In this document: one piece after another, positions 1-6,398 of the stretch
Numbering within the stretch: the stretch's first letter is position 1
Layout: each line of letters opens with the position of its first letter
Assembly (NCBI GenBank): GCA_021734725.1
Contig: JAIPIM010000182.1
Location: 1 to 8,320 of the forward strand
Origin: Minisyncoccota bacterium
GTDB lineage: Bacteria; Verrucomicrobiota; Lentisphaeria; Oligosphaerales; MVZH01
Reading direction: 5' to 3'
DNA: 8,320 nucleotides
Notes under the pieces: generated by a model
Databases searched by the model: none
Seen by the model: the letters and a program-made list of their open reading frames with translations, nothing else
Told to the model about the DNA's origin: nothing
Program-made: the position numbers and the translations under genes

Positions 1-764
1 TGGAATGCCTTGATCACGCGGATGCCGGCAATGTTATCCTGGAGGCGGGCGGTCACTCCGCCGAAGTAATCGCGAACCGCGCGGTATGTCGGGCGAATGC
101 GCCGTGCGAAACCAGTCATGAGAATGAGGAGGAGCGGGACGGGGAGGAGTGCAACCAGCCCCAGTTTCCAGGACAGTACGAACAGGATGCCAAGCGTAAC
201 GATAATATTGAAGACGTTATTGACAACCTGATCGCTTACGTGGGTGACAAGATGTTCCATGGCGTCGACATCGGCGGTGAGGCGCGACATGATTTCCCCG
301 GTCTGGCGGCTTTCGAAGAAATTGAGTGACAGTCGCTGCAGGTGGCGATAGATGTGCACCCGTAGATCCTTGACCATGGCGGCGCCGGCACGGTGCATGA
401 TAAACATGTGGACGCGCGAGAGTAGTGCGCCGGTGGCTGTCAGAACCAGCATACCGCCGATGGCAATGCCGCAGGTCACCAGCGCATTGCGATACACGGC
501 CTCCGACCAGCCTGTTTGGAGAACCGGTGTGAGGCCACGGTCGATCAGGTACCGCATGAGCAGGGGCCGGACTTTTTCGAACAGCAGGGCAATCAGCACG
601 CAGCCGGTGCCGATCACGATTGTGACACGGTAGGGGCGTATAAACGGCCAGAACGCGCGCAGAAGGGACAGGATTGGCCGCCGCGGACGTCGGTCCTGGT
701 CTCGTTCTCCGCCGCCACCGCGTCGCCGGTGAGGGCCCCCTGACAGTCTAAATCCTCTTGGCAT
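1..764 (-). CDS. ABC exporter, N-terminal membrane domain (partial, runs off window)
   Basis: This is the first 254 residues of a type I ABC exporter of the MsbA/multidrug/lipid family; the rest, including the ATP-binding domain, lies beyond position 1. I translated it by hand from an ATG at 764, preceded by AAAGGG about 6 nt upstream. Residues 1-30 form a basic Arg/Gly-rich cytoplasmic leader. Hydrophobic segments lie near 47-66, 97-115, 183-199 and 201-219, matching TM1-TM4. The intracellular loop between TM2 and TM3 carries the family-typical stretch LQRLSLNFFESRQTGEIMSR (142-161) followed by LTADVDAME. The fragment ends in the equally typical LQDNIAGIRVIKAF. Such proteins act as inner-membrane homodimers or heterodimers that use ATP to export lipids, drugs or peptides; the substrate cannot be told from this part. 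It follows the antitoxin-like frame on the same strand, with an inverted repeat just upstream of its ribosome binding site. The family call is firm, the specific role unknown. Confidence 0.93.
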   Translation of the reverse strand, partial: MPRGFRLSGGPHRRRGGGGERDQDRRPRRPILSLLRAFWPFIRPYRVTIVIGTGCVLIALLFEKVRPLLMRYLIDRGLTPVLQTGWSEAVYRNALVTCGIAIGGMLVLTATGALLSRVHMFIMHRAGAAMVKDLRVHIYRHLQRLSLNFFESRQTGEIMSRLTADVDAMEHLVTHVSDQVVNNVFNIIVTLGILFVLSWKLGLVALLPVPLLLILMTGFARRIRPTYRAVRDYFGGVTARLQDNIAGIRVIKAF

Positions 765-774
765 AGTTACCCTT

Positions 775-795
775 TAGCCTGAATTATTCAGGCTA
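775..795. promoter_or_regulatory. Perfect 9-bp inverted repeat, candidate operator or mRNA hairpin
   Basis: TAGCCTGAA and its exact reverse complement TTCAGGCTA are separated by three bases. The element ends 10 nt before the ABC exporter ATG and starts 15 nt beyond the stop of the antitoxin-like frame. No T-run follows on either strand, so it does not look like an intrinsic terminator. A perfect dyad of this length fits the binding site of a dimeric repressor. In RNA it would form a 9-bp stem immediately before the AAAGGG ribosome binding site of the exporter. I do not recognise it as a known regulator's consensus. The structure is seen directly; the function is inferred. Confidence 0.5.
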
Positions 796-810
796 GCGTT
801 CGTAATTCGT

Positions 811-942
811 CTATGGGTGTGGCCACATCGTTGAGAATGTCTCGCCCCCCCCACGTCGCTTGATCGAGACTTCTTCCTTACGGACGGTGTTCAACAGCAG
901 GGCGAGGTGCCGGCGCGCTTCCGTGTATGTAAAGACTTTCAT
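811..942 (-). CDS. Short Phd/YefM-like antitoxin, probably a truncated remnant
   Basis: This is a 43-residue frame, starting MKVFTYTEARRHLALLLNTV and continuing RKEEVSIKRRGGGETFSTM before stopping at WPHP. The opening (MKxFTYxEAR..LxxLL) and the following beta-strand (E-x-V-x-I-x-RR-x-G-x-x-F) match the DNA-binding N-terminal fold of Phd/YefM type II antitoxins. Those antitoxins repress their own operon and neutralise a toxin with a C-terminal tail. Family members are usually about 70-90 residues, so the toxin-binding tail is missing here. No toxin gene follows; the next gene is the ABC exporter. The reading frame contains a run of eight G (845-852 on the plus strand as C), a slippage-prone tract. 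A one-base insertion there opens a frame ending ILNDVATPIDELRTLA. A TTGACA-type promoter lies about 73 nt upstream, but the start codon has only a weak, too-close CAGG as ribosome binding site. It could be a relic, an orphan regulator, or a gene broken by a frameshift. Confidence 0.58.
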   Translation of the reverse strand: MKVFTYTEARRHLALLLNTVRKEEVSIKRRGGGETFSTMWPHP

Positions 943-1015
943 CCTGAAGCTGTGAGACAATTGGCGGGAAAAGTGCCTTTGTCGTTTACTGAAATTTCAC
1001 GGATTCAGGTTTCAT

Positions 1016-1044
1016 GTTGTACATCCACTTGTGCTGGTTGTCAA
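1016..1044 (-). promoter_or_regulatory. Sigma70-type promoter upstream of the antitoxin-like frame
   Basis: On the minus strand a consensus TTGACA (1044-1039) is followed by a 17-nt spacer and TACAAC (1021-1016), which matches TATAAT at four of six positions, including the TA start. It lies about 50 nt past the hydF stop and about 73 nt before the ATG of the antitoxin-like frame. It would therefore drive that frame and possibly the ABC exporter, separately from the hyd genes. The hexamers and spacing are read directly; activity is inferred. Confidence 0.5.
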
Positions 1045-1094
1045 GCCGTCCGTCGGCGATGGTCGCTGCGCCGAATGCTCTTGCTGTGTGTGTG

Positions 1095-2327
1095 TCATGC
1101 GTTGATGGTGTCACGGTAGGTTTCCAGTGCCGCGGGGAAGGGGCCGAGCGCGCGTTCCAGGATACCGAGGGAGTAGGCGATGCAGACGCCGTAGTTGGTA
1201 ATAGGGACCCCTGCTTTGCGGCAGTGGAGGATACGCGACAGCATGGATCGTCGGTTCCATACGCAGGCGCCGCAATGGATAACCAGGTCGTAGGGGGAGA
1301 CGTCGTCGGGAAAGTCGCGTCCCTGGACGTGGGTGAAGTCGAGTTTTCCACCGACATACTGCTCCAGCCAACGCGGGATTTTGACGCGCCCGATGTCTTC
1401 GCCGATGGGATGATGCGAGCAGGCTTCCGCCACGAGCACGCGGTTGCCGGCCTCCAGCTTATCGATGGCGGTGGCACCTTGCACAAACGCTTCAAGGTCC
1501 CCTTTGAAACGGGCGAAAAGGATGGAAAACGAGGTCATGGGGATATCGCTTGGCGTATCGGCGTCCACTTTGAGAAAGGCCTGCGAGTCGGTCACGACCA
1601 GGGCGGGGGGGCGCTTGAGCCTGTCCAGGGCGTCGCGCAGTTCACGTTCCTTCACTACCATACAGTAAGCATCGTTGTCGAGCAGGTCGCGAATGGACTG
1701 GACCTGGGGCATGATCAGCCGTCCCTTGGGTGCTTCCAGGTCGATGGGAACGACGAGGACCGCCATATCGCCGGGCGGTACGAGATCGCCGAGGATGGCC
1801 GGCGGGGCGAGGAATTCTTCCGGGACAGTCTGCACCAACGCGTCCCTGAGGTCGAGGATGCCTTCCTTTGTGGTCGCGACTGTATTAAGCCAGGGGACCC
1901 CGAGCTGGTCCAGGTTTTGGCGCACGGCGTCGAACGGTGTTCCCACATCCGCTTTATTGAAGACAACAACGGCCGGGATATTACGGGAGCACAGGTCGGC
2001 CAGCAACTCATCTTCGAAGTCCGTCCATTCGCCCGCTGCCGTCACAATGATGCCGATATCCGTACGGTCGAAAACGGTCCGCGTTTTTCGCGTACGCAGT
2101 TGGCCCAGATCTCCCACGTCGTCCAGCCCTGCCGTGTCAATAAACACCACGGGTCCAATGGGGAGAAGTTCCATGGGTTTTTCGACCGGGTCCGTGGTGG
2201 TGCCCGCGACGTCGGACACGATGGACACGGACTGTCGTGTGAGCGCGTTCAGGACGCTTGATTTGCCGACGTTGCGGCGTCCGAAAAGAGCGATGTGGAG
2301 GCGTAAGCTTTTAGGTGTGGTTTGCAT
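1095..2327 (-). CDS. hydF: [FeFe]-hydrogenase H-cluster maturation GTPase HydF
   Basis: HydF is the cytoplasmic scaffold on which the 2Fe subcluster of the H-cluster is completed and from which it is passed to apo-hydrogenase. The 410-residue protein has the expected three parts. An N-terminal Era/TrmE-like GTPase domain shows the P-loop GRRNVGKS (16-23), GTTTDP (42-47), DTAG (64-67) and NKAD (124-127). A middle dimerisation region follows. The C-terminal cluster-binding domain carries C303-S-H305 and HCGAC (351-355), which together give the family's CxH...HCxxC iron-sulfur ligand pattern. All these residues are present, so the protein looks functional. Its ATG lies inside the end of the aspartase gene (17-nt overlap) with no strong ribosome binding site, which suggests translational coupling. 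It is the last gene of the hyd set; no clear intrinsic terminator follows the stop at 1095. Identification is very secure. Confidence 0.97.
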   Translation of the reverse strand: MQTTPKSLRLHIALFGRRNVGKSSVLNALTRQSVSIVSDVAGTTTDPVEKPMELLPIGPVVFIDTAGLDDVGDLGQLRTRKTRTVFDRTDIGIIVTAAGEWTDFEDELLADLCSRNIPAVVVFNKADVGTPFDAVRQNLDQLGVPWLNTVATTKEGILDLRDALVQTVPEEFLAPPAILGDLVPPGDMAVLVVPIDLEAPKGRLIMPQVQSIRDLLDNDAYCMVVKERELRDALDRLKRPPALVVTDSQAFLKVDADTPSDIPMTSFSILFARFKGDLEAFVQGATAIDKLEAGNRVLVAEACSHHPIGEDIGRVKIPRWLEQYVGGKLDFTHVQGRDFPDDVSPYDLVIHCGACVWNRRSMLSRILHCRKAGVPITNYGVCIAYSLGILERALGPFPAALETYRDTINA

Positions 2328-3759
2328 TGTGTCGGTTGCCGGTCATGCCTGTGGGGGACCCCAGTCTCATCACGTGTTCCGGGGTGATGAGTTCGTCGAA
2401 TTCCTTATCTGTTAAATGCTTTGTTGTGATGGCGGCTTTGCGCAGGCTGATGTTTTTTGTGCGTGCCATGGTCGCAATGTGCTGTGCGGCCTCGTATCCG
2501 ATTGTTTCGATAAGCGCGGTGACCGTGGCGGTGGCGTTGTCGACGTGCTGCCGGCATCGGTCTGTGTTTGCTTCCAGGCCGTTCACGCAGTTCTCGGTGA
2601 GTGTTCGGCAGGCGTTTTCGAGCAGTGTCAGGCTGGACAGCAGTGTGTGCGCGATCAGTGGCATGAACGCGTTGAGTTCCAAGTGTCCAAGCGCGCTTGC
2701 CTGGGTTAGTGCCTGATCGTGTCCGAGGACGGTCAGGGCGGTTTGGACGACGCTCTCTGGAATCACGGGGTTGACTTTCCCCGGCATGATAGACGACCCC
2801 GCCTGACGTTCCGGCAGTCGGATCTCACCGATTCCGGCATCCGGTCCCGTGGACAGAAATCTCAGGTCATTGCTTATCTTTATCAGAGTAGTGGCGAGTG
2901 CCTTGAGTATTCCGCTGACCTCGACGAACGCATCCGTATTCTGCGTGGCATCGACCATGTTCTCCGCGCGCGCCAGTCCCAGCCCCGTAATGCTTCGGAG
3001 TTCATCGACCACTTTGAATATGTAGCGGCGGGGCGCGCCCAGGCCCGTTCCTATTGCGGTACCGCCGAGCGGAACGACTCGCAGGCGTTCTTCACACTTG
3101 TAGATGCGCCAGCGGTCACGGGTGAGCGCTTCGGCATACGCTCCCATTTCACGCCCGAGGGTGATGAGAACGGCGTCCTGGCACTCGGTACGGCCGATCT
3201 TGACGATGTCGGCGAACTCTTTTTCCTTGGCTTGGAACGCTTCCTGCAAGGCGATGACGACCGCCTGCAGGTCCCGCAATCTGTAGATGGCCGCGACCTT
3301 AAGCGCGGTGGGGTATGTGTCGTTGGTTGACTGGTGCCGGTTCAGGTGTTCCAGCGGGTTAACGATATCATAACATCCCGGTGGGACCCCGAGGACTTGC
3401 AGCGCGCGGTTTGCCAGCACTTCGTTGACATTCATGTTTGTCGAGGTGCCGGCGCCCCCTTGCAGTGTATCCACCAGGATATGCGTGTCCAGTGCTCCGG
3501 CGGCCATGTCCAGGCAGGCTTCCTCGATAGCGGTCTGTTTCTCGGTGTCCCAGCAGCCCAACGCGTGATTGGTGCGTGCGCAGGCGAGTTTTACCGCGCC
3601 GTATGCGTGGGTCAGGTGTGGGTTGACCGGGGTGCCGCTCAGTTGGAAGTTCTTCAGGGCGCGGACCGTATGGATGCCGTGGAGCGCGTCTGCCGGGAGC
3701 TGCATGTCTCCCAGTAGATCGTGTTCCGTGCGTTGTGTGATGTCTGATTGTGTTGTCAT
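2311..3759 (-). CDS. aspA: Aspartate ammonia-lyase (aspartase) of the hyd maturation cluster
   Basis: The enzyme would deaminate L-aspartate to fumarate and ammonium as a cytoplasmic tetramer. The 482 residues show the fumarase/aspartase superfamily blocks in order: GGAGTSTNMNVNE (101-113), HQSTNDTYP (142-150), GRTECQDAV (189-197) and the signature GSSIMPGKVN (321-330) on the flexible catalytic loop. The tail PEHVMRLGSPTGM is also family-like. I start at the ATG at 3759. A frame from an in-frame GTG at 3786 would add nine residues (VGGGSTRRP), but these are encoded by the upstream repeat unit and look non-native. The glutamate after GRT (E192) sits where Bacillus aspartase and fumarases have His and E. 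coli aspartase has Gln, and L198 replaces the usual Pro. The position between hydG and hydF suggests a specialised role in supplying ammonium for the H-cluster's dithiolate bridge; that is inference. A related argininosuccinate- or fumarase-type activity is less likely. Confidence 0.93.
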   Translation of the reverse strand: MTTQSDITQRTEHDLLGDMQLPADALHGIHTVRALKNFQLSGTPVNPHLTHAYGAVKLACARTNHALGCWDTEKQTAIEEACLDMAAGALDTHILVDTLQGGAGTSTNMNVNEVLANRALQVLGVPPGCYDIVNPLEHLNRHQSTNDTYPTALKVAAIYRLRDLQAVVIALQEAFQAKEKEFADIVKIGRTECQDAVLITLGREMGAYAEALTRDRWRIYKCEERLRVVPLGGTAIGTGLGAPRRYIFKVVDELRSITGLGLARAENMVDATQNTDAFVEVSGILKALATTLIKISNDLRFLSTGPDAGIGEIRLPERQAGSSIMPGKVNPVIPESVVQTALTVLGHDQALTQASALGHLELNAFMPLIAHTLLSSLTLLENACRTLTENCVNGLEANTDRCRQHVDNATATVTALIETIGYEAAQHIATMARTKNISLRKAAITTKHLTDKEFDELITPEHVMRLGSPTGMTGNRHNANHT

Positions 3760-3760
3760 T

Positions 3761-3847
3761 GGTCGCCGGGTGGAACCGCCTCCCACGTTGGTCGCCGGAT
3801 GGAACCGCCTCCCACATTGTTTGTTGGGTGGAACCGCTTCGAAGAGT
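3761..3847. repeat. Three tandem 29-bp REP-like repeat units
   Basis: Units at 3761-3789 and 3790-3818 differ at only two bases. A third, degraded unit at 3819-3847 keeps the core GGGTGGAACCGC. On the minus strand each good unit reads GTGGGAGGCGGTTCC followed by a CCGGCGACC-type half. A GTGG-type head followed by an imperfect GC-rich dyad resembles the REP sequences mobilised by RAYT (Y1-type) transposases. The array ends one base before the aspA start codon, so it forms part of the aspA leader. Period and conservation are read directly; the REP assignment is inferred by resemblance, and no transposase is in the window. Confidence 0.72.
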
Positions 3848-3904
3848 CGGAGTGTATCAAGAGCCTTTCACATTTATGTGGGGTTTTCCCGGTTCTGGTA
3901 TTCT
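3848..3904. other. hydG-aspA intergenic segment with a short palindrome
   Basis: Between the hydG stop and the repeat array lie 57 bases with a 12-bp palindrome, CACATTTATGTG, two GGG/CCC patches and no T-run after a stem on the minus strand. I see neither a convincing terminator nor a strong promoter, so read-through from hydG into aspA and hydF is the simplest reading. Confidence 0.4.
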
Positions 3905-5332
3905 TTAGAAGTACAGGTCTCTTTTGTCGCTGGTTTTTATTTGTTCCAGGCGTTCGATGAGTTTCTGTTTACGCTCGTCATCGGGCAGTTTATCGATTTC
4001 GCTTTGGACCTGGCGTTCTCCGGCGGCCCGAGTTTCCGGCGAAGCGTAGTCGACCAAGTATTCCATAAGCGTTGTCAATGCATTCGGTGTACAATAACGT
4101 TTGATGAAGCCGGGTATGGCGAATTCCATGAAGTGTTCGCCGGTACGTCCCAGGCGATAGCATGCGGTACAGAAGCTTGGGATATAGCCGTCCTGAACCA
4201 GTTCATGCATGACCTCGTCGAGCGAGCGTATGTCGCCGAGAGAGAACTGTTCGCGTTCCATGACCTGTGCGTCAGCTGTTTCCGTGTAGCCGCCGATTTC
4301 GATTCGGCTTCCCGCGTCGATTTGCGAGACGCCGAACTCCATGACTTCCCGGCGCAGTTCAGCCGGTTCCCTGGCGGTCAGAATCAGGCCCGTGTAGGGG
4401 ACCGCCAGGCGGAGGATGGCGACCAGCCGCTTGAAGTCATTATCCGTCACCTGCCACGTTTCGTTCTCCGGTACGATACCGCAGGCCGGGCGCAGGCGCG
4501 GGAAGCTGATGGTATGCGGTCCGACGTTAAAGCGTTCCTGCAAGTGCAGCGCGTGCCGTACCAGCCCCAGGACTTCGAACCGCCAGTCGTACAGTCCGAA
4601 CAGGGCTCCGATGCCGACATCGTCGCAACCGGCCTGCATCGCTCGGTCCAATCCATCGAGGCGATAGAGGTAATTACCCTTGCGTGTGTTCCGGGGATGC
4701 ATGCGGCCATACGTTTCATGATGATAGGTTTCCATGAAGATCTGGTATGTGCCGATGCCTGCATCCTTGACGATTTTGTAGCTTTCGACATCCATTGGCG
4801 CGGCATTGATATTGACGCGTCGGATCTCGCCGCGGCCGACTTTGGTGTTGTAGACATTCCGGACGCAATCGGCAATGAATGTCGCGTCGTAGGCGGGGTG
4901 TTCCCCGAAGACAAGGATGAGGCGTTTATGCCCTTTGTTCTCCAGAGCGACCACCTGTTCGCGCAGCTCAGTGCTGCCCAGCGTGCGGCGTACGGCTTCG
5001 GCATTGCTGCGGCGAAACGCGCAGTACTTGCAGTCGTTGACGCAGTCGTTGCCGATGTACAACGGCGCGAACAGCACGATTCGGATGCCATAGAGTTCGC
5101 GTTTGAGTTGGCGGGCCGCGGCGAAAATATCTTTTACCAGCTTGGGATCGTCCGCGCGGAGCAACTCGGCCGTCTCTTCCAGAGACAAGGCTTGCTTGCT
5201 CAGGCTTTTGTCCACGATATCGCGTATCCGTTCCGCATCCGGCGCCGGTGGGCGCAGGAGCTGCTCGAGATATGCGTCGTCGACGAAGTCCACGGCGTTT
5301 CGGCTGAGTTCCAGTCTAGGCAGGGCAGGCAT
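3905..5332 (-). CDS. hydG: [FeFe]-hydrogenase maturase HydG (radical SAM tyrosine lyase)
   Basis: HydG cleaves tyrosine into p-cresol and dehydroglycine and turns the latter into CO and cyanide bound to iron, forming the Fe(CO)2(CN)-cysteine synthon for the H-cluster. The 475 residues fit the family length. A CX3CX2C radical-SAM motif (C97, C101, C104, in CVNDCKYCAF) binds the SAM cluster. The auxiliary CO/CN-forming cluster is held by CX2CX22C (C388, C391, C414), exactly the spacing that separates HydG from its relative ThiH. GPHTISFPRLRP (271-282) includes the conserved barrel histidine H273 near the labile iron site. The C-terminal end DKRDLYF is typical. The start ATG at 5332 has a GAGG five nt upstream, and the gene overlaps the 3' end of hydE by 17 nt, indicating coupled translation. 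All catalytic ligands are intact. Confidence 0.97.
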   Translation of the reverse strand: MPALPRLELSRNAVDFVDDAYLEQLLRPPAPDAERIRDIVDKSLSKQALSLEETAELLRADDPKLVKDIFAAARQLKRELYGIRIVLFAPLYIGNDCVNDCKYCAFRRSNAEAVRRTLGSTELREQVVALENKGHKRLILVFGEHPAYDATFIADCVRNVYNTKVGRGEIRRVNINAAPMDVESYKIVKDAGIGTYQIFMETYHHETYGRMHPRNTRKGNYLYRLDGLDRAMQAGCDDVGIGALFGLYDWRFEVLGLVRHALHLQERFNVGPHTISFPRLRPACGIVPENETWQVTDNDFKRLVAILRLAVPYTGLILTAREPAELRREVMEFGVSQIDAGSRIEIGGYTETADAQVMEREQFSLGDIRSLDEVMHELVQDGYIPSFCTACYRLGRTGEHFMEFAIPGFIKRYCTPNALTTLMEYLVDYASPETRAAGERQVQSEIDKLPDDERKQKLIERLEQIKTSDKRDLYF

Positions 5333-6398
5333 AACGACCTCGTTGTTTGCGGTTCACATAGTGAAGCGAAGATCCTTGACCGGTTGCAATGGTGCGGTCC
5401 ATGTCCAGGATGTGCTGTTGCAGGCGGAGATGGTATGCGCGCGGGGTTTCCGAGAAACACGCCTTATCCGGATAGATTTCGTAGAGCCGGCGATAGTTCT
5501 TCGGTGTGAGTGTCGGCATGACCACATTGGCACCTCGCGCCAGCCCGCGCTCGCGTCCCTGGTCGCGGTTGAGCGTGGCCAGCGCGGTTGTACTTGGGAG
5601 ATTTGTGCGCGGGCAGGTGAGGCGGGTGAGCGCCAGGACCTTGTACGTCATCAACTCGCTGTTCGGGACTTGGCGGTCGTCTTTATCGTTCGTATATGTA
5701 TGGTTTGCCAGCGGGGTGCATGGGTGCGGGATGAACGGTCCAACGCCGATCATGTCAAGATCCAGTTCTCTGAACATCTCGATATCGCGTGCCAGTATAT
5801 CGTATGTCTGGCCCGGGATCCCTATCATGACGCCGCTCCCCGTTTCGTAGCCGAGCTCTCGAAGAACACGGAGGCAGTCCAAACGGTCCGCCAGCGTTCC
5901 GTCGGCCACCGGGTGGATACGCGCATAGAGTTCAGGATTCGACGTTTCGAAGCGCAGCAGATATCGATCCGCGCCGGCCTCACGCCATTGTGCGTATTCC
6001 TCAGCGGGTCGTTCGCCAACACTGAGGGTAACGGCCAATGGCGTCGTTGTTTTGATTTGGCGGATTACCCCGGCCAGCCAGTCGGCTTTCATGCTTCGAT
6101 GTTCGCCGGCCTGGAGGACGATAGTGCCGTAGCCGAAATCCATTGCTTGACGTGCGCAGTCCAGGATTTCCTCGGTGGTCATGCGGTATCGCGGCATGGC
6201 CGAATTCTCTTTGCGCAAGCCACAGTAGGCGCAGTTACGGTCGCAGATATTGCTGAATTCCACCAAGCCGCGCAGGTGAACGTCGTCGCCGACGTTTGCC
6301 TGTCGGACGGTGTCCGCTTCCCGCCACAGTGTTTCCAGGCGTTCGGCGTCCGTTGTCCGGAGCAGATCGGCGAGTTGTTTATGGCTGGCGGTTATCAT
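5316..6398 (-). CDS. hydE: [FeFe]-hydrogenase maturase HydE (radical SAM)
   Basis: HydE is the second radical-SAM maturase. Current evidence in the family has it act on the HydG-made Fe(CO)2(CN)-cysteine complex, on the way to a dinuclear iron precursor. The 360-residue protein is a full-length radical SAM barrel. FSNICDRNCAYCGLR (48-62) contains the CX3CX2C cluster ligands C52, C56 and C59. GTIVLQAGE and the block VGPFIPHPCTPLAN are characteristic of HydE; the latter separates it from biotin synthase and PylB. The RTNLPSTTALATL and GANVVMPTLTP segments complete the barrel. The optional second cluster motif (CX7CX2C) seen near the C-terminus of some HydE proteins is not evident, and it is known to be dispensable. 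The ATG overlaps the stop of the upstream kinase gene as ATGA, so the two are translationally coupled. Confidence 0.96.
   Translation of the reverse strand: MITASHKQLADLLRTTDAERLETLWREADTVRQANVGDDVHLRGLVEFSNICDRNCAYCGLRKENSAMPRYRMTTEEILDCARQAMDFGYGTIVLQAGEHRSMKADWLAGVIRQIKTTTPLAVTLSVGERPAEEYAQWREAGADRYLLRFETSNPELYARIHPVADGTLADRLDCLRVLRELGYETGSGVMIGIPGQTYDILARDIEMFRELDLDMIGVGPFIPHPCTPLANHTYTNDKDDRQVPNSELMTYKVLALTRLTCPRTNLPSTTALATLNRDQGRERGLARGANVVMPTLTPKNYRRLYEIYPDKACFSETPRAYHLRLQQHILDMDRTIATGQGSSLHYVNRKQRGRYACPA

Noticed and set aside
986..1015. Nine-codon frame MKPESVKFQ directly after the candidate promoter, considered as a leader peptide.
   Set aside because: No ribosome binding site, no run of regulatory codons and no attenuator-like hairpins after it.
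1053..1074. TCGGCG / CGCCGA stem with a 10-nt loop after hydF, considered as a terminator.
   Set aside because: The stem is only 6 bp and no T-run follows on the minus strand, so it does not meet the pattern of an intrinsic terminator.
1085..1094. TG dinucleotide run next to the hydF stop.
   Set aside because: Five repeats of a dinucleotide are too few to suggest a functional phase-variable tract, and it lies after the stop codon.
986..1495. Minus-strand frame of 169 codons overlapping the 3' part of hydF in another frame.
   Set aside because: Low-complexity Pro/Ser/Thr-rich translation typical of an out-of-frame reading. The hydF frame accounts for the region, though the tail covers the gap.
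1014..2261. Plus-strand open frame of 415 codons antisense to hydF.
   Set aside because: Shadow of hydF, whose GTPase and cysteine motifs are intact on the other strand; no recognisable product.
3761..3847. The tandem units considered as a CRISPR array.
   Set aside because: The 29-bp units follow each other directly with no unique spacers and decay in the third copy, so this is a short tandem repeat and not a CRISPR.
3569..5509. Plus-strand open frame of 646 codons antisense to hydG and the start of aspA.
   Set aside because: It lies opposite well-conserved hydG and aspA coding sequence, its translation resembles no family I know, and long antisense frames are common opposite biased GC-rich codons.
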